From Uliginosibacterium sp036017065 (GTDB lineage: Bacteria; Pseudomonadota; Gammaproteobacteria; Burkholderiales; Rhodocyclaceae), in assembly GCF_036017065.1 (NCBI RefSeq), contig NZ_JAYXHR010000001.1, positions 1,054,001 through 1,118,000 on the forward strand: a stretch of DNA of 64,000 nucleotides, given 5' to 3'. The notes below the pieces were generated by a model. It was not told the origin of the DNA. It saw only the letters and a list, made by a program, of their open reading frames with translations, and did no database searches. Shown piece after piece: positions 7,519-18,174 of this stretch. A program made the position numbers and the translations under genes. Every line of letters starts with the position of its first letter. Within the stretch, counting starts at the first letter, position 1.

Positions 7519-8142
7519 TCAGAGACCGAGGGGCGCGAGCTCGCCCTGGCCTTCGCGCACCAGCTCGGCAGCGCCGCTGGTGAGGTCCACTACCGTCGTC
7601 ACCTCCGCGCCACAGTGGCCAGCATCGACCACCAGTTCCAGCTGGCGCTCCAGCCGCTCGCGGATTTCCTGCGGGTCGGTCAGCGGCAGGTCCTCGTCGG
7701 GCAGCAGCAGCGTGGAGGACAGCAGTGGCTCGCCCAGTTCCTCCATCAACGCACTCAGCACCGGGTGTTCCGGCACGCGCAGGCCGATGGTCTTGCGCTT
7801 GGCGTGCAGCAGGCGCTTCGGCACCTCCTTGGTGGCTTCGAGAATGAAGGTGTAGGCACCGGGCGTACAGGCCTTCAGCAAGCGGTACTGGCTGTTGTCG
7901 ACGCGTGCGTAGGTGGATATCTGCGACAGGTCGCGGCACATCAGCGTGAAGTGATGGCGCTCACCCACCTGGCGGATGCGGCGGATGCGCTCGATGACGT
8001 CCGCGTCGCCGATGTGGCCGACCAGCGAATAGGCAGCGTCGCTGGGCACGGCGATCAGGCCGCCGTCGCGCAGGATCTGCACGGCCTGGCGGATCAGGCG
8101 CGGTTGAGGATGCTCGGGGTGGATCTCGAAATATTGGGCCAT
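7519..8142 (-). CDS. Sua5/YciO/YrdC/YwlC family protein, YciO type
   Basis: 207-residue protein of the threonylcarbamoyl-adenylate synthase superfamily. Visible signatures are LRDGGLIAVPSDAAYSLVG near residue 30, RHHFTLMCRDLSQI, and the KRKTIGLRVPEHPV segment. Members with this short form resemble YciO more than the tRNA t6A enzyme TsaC, and their role is less certain. It is co-directional with the PHP phosphatase upstream (66-bp gap) and the peptidase downstream. Confidence 0.85.
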   Translation of the reverse strand: MAQYFEIHPEHPQPRLIRQAVQILRDGGLIAVPSDAAYSLVGHIGDADVIERIRRIRQVGERHHFTLMCRDLSQISTYARVDNSQYRLLKACTPGAYTFILEATKEVPKRLLHAKRKTIGLRVPEHPVLSALMEELGEPLLSSTLLLPDEDLPLTDPQEIRERLERQLELVVDAGHCGAEVTTVVDLTSGAAELVREGQGELAPLGL

Positions 8143-8207
8143 GGGAAAGTCACGTCCCGTCAGCGGAACGCGACGTCAGGGAAAGGAAAAAAGGAAACAG
8201 AAAACGG

Positions 8208-9053
8208 TCAGAGGAAGCGCAGCCAGATCGGTTCCAGATCCGGCGGCAAGGCGCTGGCGCGGCCGAGGTCCACCGGGCTCTCGCCCACGCCGTGGAAGTC
8301 GGACGCGCGCGAGGCGGCAAAGCCGTAGCGGCGGGCAATGCGGGCGTAGTCCCGCACCTGGCTGGGACTGTGCGCGCCGGACACTACTTCGATGCCCTCG
8401 CCACCCAGATCGCGGAAGTGGTCGTAGAAGCGGGTCATCTCGGCCTCGGGCAGGCGGTAGCGGCCAGGGTGGGCAATCACTGCCACGCCCCCCGCGGCAT
8501 GGATCCAGCCCACCGCCTCGTCCAGCGTTGCCCACACGTGCTCGACGTAACCCGGCTTGCCGGGCGTCAGGTAGTGCTCGAAGACGCTGGCGGTGTCACG
8601 CGCCACGCCGGTCGCCACCATGAAGCGCGCGAAGTGGGCGCGGCTCACCAATGCAGGGTTGCCGGCATAGGCCTGCGCACCTTCCAGCGCGCCGTGGATG
8701 CCGATGCGCTCCAGCTCCTCACCGATACGCTGGGCGCGCGCGTCGCGGCCGGAGCGCACATTCGCCAGGCCGGCGGACAGCGTGGCATCCGATGGATCGA
8801 CATCGAGACCGACGATATGAATGGTCTGATCGCCCCAGGAGACCGAGATCTCGACACCATCCAGGAAGCGCAGATCCTGCGCATCCGCCTCGGCGCGCGC
8901 CGCGGCCAAGCCGCCCAGTTCGTCGTGGTCGGTCAGGGCCAGCAGCTCGACGCCGTTGTTCACGGCGCGACGCACCACCTCCGTCGGCGCAAGCAGGCCG
9001 TCGGAGACCGTGGAATGACAATGCAGATCGGCGTTGAGCGGTGTCATGGGCAA
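8208..9053 (-). CDS. rnm: PHP-domain 3',5'-nucleoside bisphosphate phosphatase / RNase AM type
   Basis: Manganese-dependent phosphatase of the YciV/TrpH family, known to hydrolyse 3',5'-nucleoside bisphosphates and to trim RNA 5' ends. The metal ligands are seen in NADLHCHSTVSDG (residues 7-19) and ALTDHDELGGL. Further ligands are the Glu in GVEISVSW, the His in VIAHPGRYR, and the C-terminal ASDFHGVGES. Length 281 is normal. It is the first gene of the minus-strand run that ends with rluB. Confidence 0.88.
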   Translation of the reverse strand: MPMTPLNADLHCHSTVSDGLLAPTEVVRRAVNNGVELLALTDHDELGGLAAARAEADAQDLRFLDGVEISVSWGDQTIHIVGLDVDPSDATLSAGLANVRSGRDARAQRIGEELERIGIHGALEGAQAYAGNPALVSRAHFARFMVATGVARDTASVFEHYLTPGKPGYVEHVWATLDEAVGWIHAAGGVAVIAHPGRYRLPEAEMTRFYDHFRDLGGEGIEVVSGAHSPSQVRDYARIARRYGFAASRASDFHGVGESPVDLGRASALPPDLEPIWLRFL

Positions 9054-9168
9054 AGTTTAGCGCAAGCGCGGCAAAGCCCTTGACCCTGCAGGCCATTGGC
9101 CGCAATCTCGCGCGCTTCCCGCGCCAGCGGGCTCCTCGTCAGCATTCAAGCGTTCCCTCCTTCGCAGC

Positions 9169-10062
9169 ATGAACGTCGCCCTCGCCATCCAGACCCTTGC
9201 CTTCCTGACGCTCTTCGGTGCCATCGCCGAAGCCCTGTTCTCCACGTCCTCGCGCTGGAGCCGTCCCCTGGCCGGCATCTCGCTGCTGGCGGCCTTCTCC
9301 ACCGGCACGGTCAATATGGTCGGCCTGCCGCTGATCGGCATCGCCGTGCTGTTGCTGGCCGGTGCCCGCACCGAGGAAGGGCCGGACTGGCGCCGCACCG
9401 CCTGCCTGTGGCTGCTGGCCCTGTGGGCGCTGGCGGCCGGGCTGCACTGGCTGCCTGGCTTCGCGCCACTGGAATGGAGCCGCGAGTTCGGCCGCGACGG
9501 CGACAAGCTGTTGCGCTGGCATTACGACAAGGGTTGCGCCGGATTGTTGCTGCTGTGGGCGCTGGACCTGCCGCGCAACCTGCCGCAGATGCTGCAGGAA
9601 TGGCGCGCGCGCCTGAACTGGCTGCCGGCCGGCGTCGCGCTGGTGCTGACGCTGGGCTGGCTGCTCGGCATCGCCAACCCGCAGCCGGCCTGGGTCGCCG
9701 GCACCGGTGCCTGGCTGATCGGCAACCTGTTCCTCACCGTGGTGGCGGAGGAAGTGTTCTTCCGCGGGCTGCTGCAGACCAGGCTGTCGCTGGCGTTTGG
9801 CCGCATCCTGCACCCGATTCCCAAAGGTGCCAGCCTGCACACGCCGACTACCCCGGCCTACTGGCCCGGACTGGTCGCGGCGGCCCTCCTCTTCGCCATC
9901 GCCCATGCGGGCTGGGGCTGGCAGGTCGCCAGCATCGCCTTCGTGGCCGGGTTGTTCTACGGCCGCATGTTCGGCCGCCAGGGCTTGCTGTTGTGGGCGG
10001 TGCTGACGCATTTCCTGGTGAATGCGGCCACCCTGCTCGTCATGCGCTCGCCCCTGGGTTGA
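9169..10062 (+). CDS. CPBP family intramembrane metalloprotease
   Basis: Polytopic membrane protein (297 residues, about eight hydrophobic segments) of the CAAX-protease/bacteriocin-processing family. The motif 1 glutamates and arginine are in AEEVFFRGLLQTRL (about residues 193-206), and the motif 2 histidine is in FAIAHAGWGW near residue 246. A C-terminal LTHFLVNAATL holds motif 3. The substrate is unknown. It is transcribed away from the PHP gene and its end lies just before the promoter of the glycine riboswitch. Confidence 0.88.
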   Translation: MNVALAIQTLAFLTLFGAIAEALFSTSSRWSRPLAGISLLAAFSTGTVNMVGLPLIGIAVLLLAGARTEEGPDWRRTACLWLLALWALAAGLHWLPGFAPLEWSREFGRDGDKLLRWHYDKGCAGLLLLWALDLPRNLPQMLQEWRARLNWLPAGVALVLTLGWLLGIANPQPAWVAGTGAWLIGNLFLTVVAEEVFFRGLLQTRLSLAFGRILHPIPKGASLHTPTTPAYWPGLVAAALLFAIAHAGWGWQVASIAFVAGLFYGRMFGRQGLLLWAVLTHFLVNAATLLVMRSPLG

Positions 10063-10087
10063 GCCAGCGAGGCAAGCCCGGTATAGT
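10059..10087 (+). promoter_or_regulatory. Promoter of the glycine riboswitch-gcv operon
   Basis: TTGAGC (10059-10064) and TATAGT (10082-10087) are separated by 17 bp. The predicted start near 10094 falls right at the 5' edge of aptamer 1. The -35 box overlaps the stop region of the upstream protease gene. Confidence 0.65.
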
Positions 10088-10092
10088 CCGCC

Positions 10093-10288
10093 CGTCGTTT
10101 GGGAGAGCGTTCGTCATCGCTGACGAGCCGCCGAAGGCGTAACCCCCCGGGAACCGCTCAGGCAAAAGGACCAACGAAGCACACGAATCTGGAGAGTGGC
10201 GCTCGCTGTTACAGGCTTGAGCGCCCACCGAAGGGGCAGCCGGCGACGCGCAAGCGTCACGTAATCTCTCAGGTAAAAGGACAGATGG
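10093..10288 (+). ncRNA. Tandem glycine riboswitch
   Basis: Two glycine aptamers in series. The first begins near GTTTGGGAGAGCG and ends with CCGCTCAGGCAAAAGGACC. The second begins at CTGGAGAGTGGCGC and ends with TCTCTCAGGTAAAAGGACAG. The GGAGAG, CCGAAGG and CTCAGG-AAAAGGAC elements of each aptamer are all present. It sits directly upstream of gcvT, the classic place for glycine-activated expression of the cleavage system. Confidence 0.95.
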
Positions 10289-10330
10289 GGGCCCCGCACA
10301 GGAGAAATCCGTGCCGGGCCCCTTTGTTTT
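10286..10330 (+). terminator. Expression-platform terminator of the glycine riboswitch
   Basis: A long GC stem follows aptamer 2. GGGGGCCC-C-GCAC (from 10287) pairs with GTGC-C-GGGCCCC (to 10322) with one C-C mismatch and a loop containing AGGAGAAATCC. It is followed by TTTGTTTT. Its 5' arm directly abuts the closing helix of aptamer 2, so ligand binding can decide whether it forms. Confidence 0.75.
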
Positions 10331-10376
10331 GCCCTTTGGTTTTTCCTAACCTGAAGATTCCTTGCGGAGCCCCACC

Positions 10377-11459
10377 TTGCCCAAGCAGACGCCGCTGTAC
10401 CCCGCTCACCTTGCCGCCAACGCCAAGTTCGTCGACTTCGGCGGCTGGGACATGCCCATCCACTACGGTTCGCAGCTCGAAGAGCACAAGCTGGTGCGCG
10501 AGGATGCGGGCATGTTCGACGTGTCGCACATGCTGCCGGTGGATGTGTCCGGCGCCGGCGCCTTCGACTTCCTGTCGCACCTGCTGGCCAACAACGTCGC
10601 CAAGCTGAAAGAGCCGGGCAAGGCGCTGTACTCCTGCATGCTGAAGGAAGATGGCGGCGTCATCGACGACCTGATCGTCTATTACTTCGCGCAGGACGAC
10701 TACCGCATCGTCGTCAATGCCGGCACCGCCGACAAGGACGTGGCCTGGATGCGCAAGCAGGCCGCCGCCACGCACGGCGGCAACGTCAGCATCACGCCGC
10801 GTCGCGACCTCGCCATCATTGCCGCACAGGGGCCCAATGCCCGCGCGAAGGTGTGGGCCGCGCTGCCGGGTTCGCAAGCGGCGTCCGAGAGCCTGAAGTA
10901 CTTCCAGGCCGCACGCTTCGGCGACATCACGATCTGCCGCACCGGCTACACCGGCGAGGACGGCTTCGAGCTGATCCTGCCCGCCGCGCAGGTCACCGCC
11001 ACCTGGAACGCGCTGGCCGCGGCCGGTGTGAAACCCGCCGGCCTCGGCGCCCGCGACACCCTGCGCCTGGAAGCCGGCATGAACCTCTACGGCCAGGACA
11101 TGGATGAAGACGTCGGCCCACTGGAGTCCGGCCTCGCGTGGACGGTGGACCTGTCGCCCGGCCGCGATTTCATCGGCCGCGCCTCGCTTGAATCCGCTCC
11201 GCCGCAGCGCGCCCTGGTCGGTCTGGTGCTGGCGGACCGCGGCATCCTGCGCAGCCACATGAAGGTGGTGACCGCACAGGGCGAAGGCGAGACCACCAGC
11301 GGCAGCTTCGCACCGACGATGAACGCGTCCATCGCCTTCGCCCGCGTGCCAGCCGGTGTCAGCGTCGGCGACACCGTGCAGGTCGACATCCGTGGCAAGC
11401 TGCTCAATGCCCGTGTGGTGAAGACGCCTTTCGTGCGCCACGGCAAGATTCTGGTGTGA
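10377..11459 (+). CDS. gcvT: Glycine cleavage system T protein (aminomethyltransferase)
   Basis: Transfers the methylene group from the lipoyl arm of GcvH to tetrahydrofolate and releases ammonia. The 360 residues contain the family start LPKQTPLYPAHLAANAKFVDF, the folate-site segment FDVSHMLPVDV, and RTGYTGEDGFEL. I chose TTG 10377, which gives MPKQTPLY, because GGAG lies 7 nt ahead of it. A TTG at 10362 is also in frame but has no such site. It is the first gene of gcvT-gcvH-gcvP and is controlled by the glycine riboswitch. Confidence 0.95.
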   Translation: MPKQTPLYPAHLAANAKFVDFGGWDMPIHYGSQLEEHKLVREDAGMFDVSHMLPVDVSGAGAFDFLSHLLANNVAKLKEPGKALYSCMLKEDGGVIDDLIVYYFAQDDYRIVVNAGTADKDVAWMRKQAAATHGGNVSITPRRDLAIIAAQGPNARAKVWAALPGSQAASESLKYFQAARFGDITICRTGYTGEDGFELILPAAQVTATWNALAAAGVKPAGLGARDTLRLEAGMNLYGQDMDEDVGPLESGLAWTVDLSPGRDFIGRASLESAPPQRALVGLVLADRGILRSHMKVVTAQGEGETTSGSFAPTMNASIAFARVPAGVSVGDTVQVDIRGKLLNARVVKTPFVRHGKILV

Positions 11460-11481
11460 AAAGTGATGGCGTTGCGCGCCG

Positions 11482-11532
11482 GTGAAACGTGAAACGTTGA
11501 ACCCGCGCACCACCCCTCGTTTCACTTTTCAC
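11482..11532 (+). repeat. Inverted repeat between gcvT and gcvH
   Basis: GTGAAACGTGAAACG (11482-11496) faces CGTTTCACTTTTCAC (11518-11532), with 15-bp arms, one mismatch and a 21-nt loop. A further CGTTTCAC follows at 11551-11558. It could form an mRNA hairpin between the two cistrons. No T-run follows, so it is not a standard terminator. Confidence 0.6.
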
Positions 11533-11571
11533 CTTACTTTCCACTATTAACGTTTCACTCGGAGAGCCCCC

Positions 11572-11949
11572 ATGAGCACCCCCGCCGATCTGAAGTACAC
11601 CAAGTCCCATGAATGGGTGCGCGTCGAAGCCGACGGCACCATCACCGTGGGCATCACCGACCACGCGCAGAACGCGCTGGGCGACATCGTCTTCCTGGAA
11701 CTGCCGGAAGCCGGCCGTAGCGTGCAGGCGGGCGAAGAGATCGCCGTGGTGGAATCGGTGAAGGCCGCTTCCGACATCTACGCGCCGGTCTCTGGCGAAG
11801 TCGTCGCCGCCAATCAGGATGCCGCCGATGCACCGGAGAGCGTCAACACCGACGCCTACGCCGCCTGGCTGTTCAAGATCAAGCCGGCGAACGTCGCCGA
11901 TGTCGATGGCCTGCTGGATGCAGCGGGTTACGAAGACAGCGTCGCGTAA
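11572..11949 (+). CDS. gcvH: Glycine cleavage system H protein
   Basis: Small lipoyl carrier that shuttles the aminomethyl group between GcvP, GcvT and the dihydrolipoyl dehydrogenase. The 125 residues match the family, and the lipoylated lysine is in VVESVKAASDIY (Lys64). The ribosome site GGAGAG precedes the ATG. It lies between gcvT and gcvP in the glycine-controlled operon. Confidence 0.97.
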   Translation: MSTPADLKYTKSHEWVRVEADGTITVGITDHAQNALGDIVFLELPEAGRSVQAGEEIAVVESVKAASDIYAPVSGEVVAANQDAADAPESVNTDAYAAWLFKIKPANVADVDGLLDAAGYEDSVA

Positions 11950-11962
11950 TACCCCTGAACCC

Positions 11963-12040
11963 GTCATTCCCGCGGAAGCGGGAATCCAGCGTCGTTCAAC
12001 GACAGAAAAGTCACTGGGTTCCCGCTTCCGCGGGAACGAC
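11963..12040. repeat. REP-like dispersed inverted repeat
   Basis: About 78 bp in the gcvH-gcvP gap with two inverted arms. The left arm (11963-11990) reads GTCATTCCCGCGGAAGCGGG and then AATCCAGC; the right arm (12012-12040) is its reverse complement with three changes. Each arm itself holds the palindrome TTCCCGC-GGAA-GCGGGAA. The CGTCATTCCCGC...GGGAATCCAG sequence type recurs as a dispersed intergenic repeat in many betaproteobacterial and gammaproteobacterial genomes. Confidence 0.75.
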
Positions 12041-12099
12041 AGATTCCTTCCAGTTGTCCCGTTTCACTCCGTAGTCAGCAGTCCACAGGTTCGCCCGCC

Positions 12100-15036
<2,937 letters not shown>

Positions 15037-15067
15037 TGAAGAGCGGATTGCCCGCTGCACCGACGAC

Positions 15068-15101
15068 AAAAAAGGCCACGCAGATGCGTGGCCTTTTTTT
15101 T
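15068..15101 (+). terminator. Terminator of the gcv operon
   Basis: A run of A and GGCCACGCA pair with TGCGTGGCC and a run of eight T. The stem of about 13-15 bp has a very short loop and lies 31 bp after the gcvP stop. Confidence 0.9.
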
Positions 15102-15124
15102 GCCGGCTCAGGTTCGTCAGGCGC

Positions 15125-15646
15125 TCACTGCCAGAACACGCAGTTCCTGAACACCGGCGTCTTGCCGGACAGACCGCCGCCGGTGCACTGGAAGCCCACG
15201 ACCTGCCCCGGCTGTAACGCGGCCTGCACCGCCTGCGCCGTGCGGCTGGCGACGCGGCCGCCGGCGCCCGGCGCCGGATGGCTGGCGAAGAGCTGGAGCA
15301 CCACCGCAGTGGCCGGATCGCTGCCATCGTTCAACGTCACCGTAACGCGGCGCGCCTTCTCCTCCACCAGCGCCACCTTGCCGCGCACGACCACCGGCTC
15401 ATCCTCCAGCAGGTCTTCGGCGTAGCCCCGCTTGTCGCGGTACAGCTCCAGTACGCGGCCGGCATCGATGACCGGCAGGTCTTTCACCGCCGGGTAGCGG
15501 TTGAGCAGCTTGCACAGGTTCTTGTCGTCGAAGTTACGGCAGTCGAAGTAGTCGTCCGCGGCGGCCTGCGCGGTCAGGCTGAGGCCCAGGAACGACGCTG
15601 CGCACAGCGTGGCGAACAGGTTGCGGCATCCGCGTCCGGTCTTCAT
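15125..15646 (-). CDS. Secreted protein with a probable OB-like domain, unknown function
   Basis: About 173 residues from the ATG at 15646 (MKTGRGC), which fits a Sec signal peptide ending in LTAQAAADD. The mature part has a Cys pair region (FDCRNFDDKNLCKLL) and then VVVRGKVALVEEKARRVTVTLNDG, which looks like an OB-fold strand pattern of the tRNA_anti-like group. A C-terminal QVVGFQCTGGGL...NCVFWQ holds two more cysteines. It is the last gene of the TPR-DUF4037-DUF4125 run and overlaps the end of the DUF4125 gene slightly if a longer start is used. Its role is unknown. Confidence 0.7.
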   Translation of the reverse strand: MKTGRGCRNLFATLCAASFLGLSLTAQAAADDYFDCRNFDDKNLCKLLNRYPAVKDLPVIDAGRVLELYRDKRGYAEDLLEDEPVVVRGKVALVEEKARRVTVTLNDGSDPATAVVLQLFASHPAPGAGGRVASRTAQAVQAALQPGQVVGFQCTGGGLSGKTPVFRNCVFWQ

Positions 15647-15654
15647 CCCACCTC

Positions 15655-16278
15655 TCATGCTCCGCCTCCGGTCGTCTCCTGCAGGCGCGCCTCCGCCGCC
15701 TCCAGGCCGCTGTAGCCATAGAGCAGCGCCGTCTGCCGCATGGTCTCGGTGGTGAGATTGTCACCACGCGACAGGTATCCGTCCAGCATGTGGCGGTAGG
15801 CCCGCCGCGTCGCCGCCGAGTAACTGCCGAGTTCGCCACGCAGATAGGTCTCGAAGGACGTTCCCCAGGCCGTGTCCTCGTGGGTATGGATCAGCCGCGC
15901 CTGGGCGGACATCTGCGGCCAGTCGCGGGCGAAGTCCTCGCGCCAGCGCAGCTGGATCGCCACCATCTCCTCGATCAGCGCGCGCTCGGGCTCATCCATC
16001 GCCGGCAGCAGATGCGCGAAGGCCGCGTACTGCTCTGGCGCGGTGGAGGCCATCATGCGCGCGTACTTCTCCTGCACCGGGTTGCGGCAGCGTTGCGCAG
16101 CGTCCAGCAGATCACTCATGTAGGCCGCGCGGGTCGCGTCGTCCCAGGCGAGGAACTGGCTGCGCCGCATCAACGAGAAGGTCTCGAAGTTGTCCTGGCA
16201 GCTGGCCCGGCCTCCTTCGTTGTGCACCTTGTCGAAGAAGCGCCACTCGAAATCGATCATGTCATCGACGATGCTCAT
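15655..16278 (-). CDS. DUF4125 family protein
   Basis: 207 residues, recognised by IDFEWRFFDKVHNEGGRASCQDNFETFSLMRRSQF near the start, the family hallmark. It is helical and probably cytoplasmic, with no signal peptide. The ATG (16276-16278) overlaps the DUF4037 stop as ATGA, so the two are coupled. In some Firmicutes these two domains are fused in one protein, which suggests that they work together. The biochemical role is not known to me. Confidence 0.85.
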   Translation of the reverse strand: MSIVDDMIDFEWRFFDKVHNEGGRASCQDNFETFSLMRRSQFLAWDDATRAAYMSDLLDAAQRCRNPVQEKYARMMASTAPEQYAAFAHLLPAMDEPERALIEEMVAIQLRWREDFARDWPQMSAQARLIHTHEDTAWGTSFETYLRGELGSYSAATRRAYRHMLDGYLSRGDNLTTETMRQTALLYGYSGLEAAEARLQETTGGGA

Positions 16279-17168
16279 GCCATGCCTCCCCTCGCCTTTC
16301 CGAGAATGGTGTCGACATGCGCTTCCAGGAAGGCGTCGCCACCCCGCGTGAAGCCCTGGAAGACCAGTTCCTGCAGCACCCTTGCGCAGATGCGCTCGAC
16401 CGCTTCGCCGCTCTGATGGATGGGCGCGCGCACCAATGCATCCAGTTCCGCGTGCAAGCCGGACAGGCGCGGCAGGCCCAGCAGGTTGCGATGCAGCCAT
16501 TTGTCCGGCGGCGCGAACCGGCGGCTCAGCACATGCGCAGCCAGGCAGGCATTGCGCACGAAGTCCGCCAGGCAGAGGGTGGCCGTGGGCAGGGCATCAC
16601 GACGCAGGGCACGCGGCAGGTTGTACTGGCCGTTCTGCGCCATGCCGGCCACCGCCTGCGCCAGCTTGCGCCGCAAGGCCTGCGCCGGGTAGTAGGCCAG
16701 CAGGCGCATGCGCCATTCGCTGAAGCGCCCCAGTGCGTCATCGAAGACAGCGCCGTTGGTGGCGGTGGCGAGCAATGGCTCGGGAATCTGCAGCCAGTCG
16801 GCATCGTTCACCGGCAGTTGCGGCGCGCCGAGGAAGCGTCCGTAGAAGGCGGAGATGGCGAACACGCCGACCCGCTTGCCGCTGCGCGCACCGGGCTGAC
16901 GCGGCGGGATGCCCTCGAAGTCCGCCGGCAATTGCTCGTAGGCGAACTGGAGCGCGGCGCCGATGGCGGCATGGTCCTCGTCGGTCAGCCACAGGCAGAA
17001 GCCGGGGCCGAAGTCATGGTCGCGCGAAGATTCATCGTCATGCCCGAGGCATTCCGAGCCGGGGCCGACGAGACCGGCCGCGATCCGCCCGCGGTAGGCG
17101 GCCCAGGGCGCCAGCAGTTGGTCGCGATGGGCGGCATGGTAGCGACGCGCGATTTCCAGTCCCTGCAT
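16275..17168 (-). CDS. DUF4037 domain protein, nucleotidyltransferase-like
   Basis: 297 residues. The segment LVGPGSECLGHDDESSRDHDFGPGFCLWL (residues 34-62) has the Gly-Ser and spaced Asp pattern of a nucleotidyltransferase (pol-beta) fold. DHDFG would supply metal ligands. The rest is helical. It begins with ATG after a GGGGAG site, 14 bp after the TPR gene, and overlaps the DUF4125 start. The substrate is unknown; an antibiotic- or tRNA-modifying type cannot be told apart from sequence alone. Confidence 0.8.
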   Translation of the reverse strand: MQGLEIARRYHAAHRDQLLAPWAAYRGRIAAGLVGPGSECLGHDDESSRDHDFGPGFCLWLTDEDHAAIGAALQFAYEQLPADFEGIPPRQPGARSGKRVGVFAISAFYGRFLGAPQLPVNDADWLQIPEPLLATATNGAVFDDALGRFSEWRMRLLAYYPAQALRRKLAQAVAGMAQNGQYNLPRALRRDALPTATLCLADFVRNACLAAHVLSRRFAPPDKWLHRNLLGLPRLSGLHAELDALVRAPIHQSGEAVERICARVLQELVFQGFTRGGDAFLEAHVDTILGKARGGMA

Positions 17169-17182
17169 GACGGCTCCCCCAC

Positions 17183-18043
17183 CTAGACCAGCGTCGCGCG
17201 GATGGCGCGCGCCTGCCCTGCCAGATCACCAGCGCGCTGCGGATCGAGTGTCTCGCAGGCCAGCGCCAGGCTCTCCAGGGTGATGACGTAATGCATGTTG
17301 CGACCGTGGCGCGCCTCGATGTCGGCCAGGGCGCGCTCGTAGCAAGCCACCGCGTCCTCCAGCCGGCCTTCGCGGTAGGCCACCTCCGCCAGTCCCGCCA
17401 ACGCGGCGCTGTAGTGACCACTCAGTTGCGCCTGCCGCTCGAACAGCGCGATGGCCTCGAACAGCTCGTCACGCGCTTCCGTCAGCTGCCCCAGGCGCAG
17501 CCGCGACAGCGCCATGTTGGTCAGCGTGACCGCGACGTCCACCTCGCCGTCCGCACGCGTACGCACCAGCGGCAGGGCCTGCTCCAGCTCGGCCAGCGCC
17601 TTGTCGTGCGCACCGGCTTCCTGCCAGGCCAGGCTGAGGTTGTTGTGCAGGGTCGCGCGCAGGCGCGGGTCCGGTGCGGGCAGTGCATCGAGCAGGCGGC
17701 CCGCCTCGGTGAACTGCGCGATGGCGGTATCGATCTGCCCGTCGGCCCGGTAGGCAGTGGCCACGTTCAGCAAGGTGGTGGCGTGGTGCACGCTGCCCTG
17801 CAGGCCCAGCTCTTCCACCAGCCCGAGTGCGCGACGGGCCACCCGCAGCGAATCCGCACCGCGGCTGAGGCTGCGGTAGAAGCCCATCAGCTCGTTGAGC
17901 AGGGCCAGCACGGCGCCCTTGTCGCGCGCCGCCTCGGCCGCTGCCACGGCTTCGAGCATGAAGGGTTCGACGCGGTCGTACTCGCCGCGGCGGAACAGGC
18001 CGTCCAGCTGTTGCAGTACCGCCGGGACATTCATGCCGGCCAT
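17183..18043 (-). CDS. Tetratricopeptide repeat protein
   Basis: 286 residues made almost wholly of TPR-like helix pairs spaced about 40 residues apart (for example HHATTLLNVATAYRADGQIDTAIAQFTEAG, then LRATLHNNLSLAWQEAGAHDKALAELEQAL, then VAVTLTNMALSRLRLGQLTEARDELFEAI). No signal peptide or membrane segment is seen. The ATG at 18043 follows AGGAGG by 7 nt; a GTG just before it is less likely. It is the first gene of the DUF4037/DUF4125 operon and may scaffold those proteins. Confidence 0.85.
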   Translation of the reverse strand: MAGMNVPAVLQQLDGLFRRGEYDRVEPFMLEAVAAAEAARDKGAVLALLNELMGFYRSLSRGADSLRVARRALGLVEELGLQGSVHHATTLLNVATAYRADGQIDTAIAQFTEAGRLLDALPAPDPRLRATLHNNLSLAWQEAGAHDKALAELEQALPLVRTRADGEVDVAVTLTNMALSRLRLGQLTEARDELFEAIALFERQAQLSGHYSAALAGLAEVAYREGRLEDAVACYERALADIEARHGRNMHYVITLESLALACETLDPQRAGDLAGQARAIRATLV

Positions 18044-18174
18044 CACCGACCCTCCTTGCTACTTGTACGGTTCCGAGGCTAGCAGGCGCGCTGCCGTCGA
18101 ACGGTGTGGCAGATCAAGGAAGGCCGGGAATGACAGGGATGTGCCCGGAAGTGCCAGGAGGCGCCTGCACCCGG

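Noticed and set aside
11963..12040. The gcvH-gcvP inverted repeat as an intrinsic terminator
   Set aside because: No T-run follows either arm, and gcvP is needed together with gcvT and gcvH. It fits a dispersed REP-like element.
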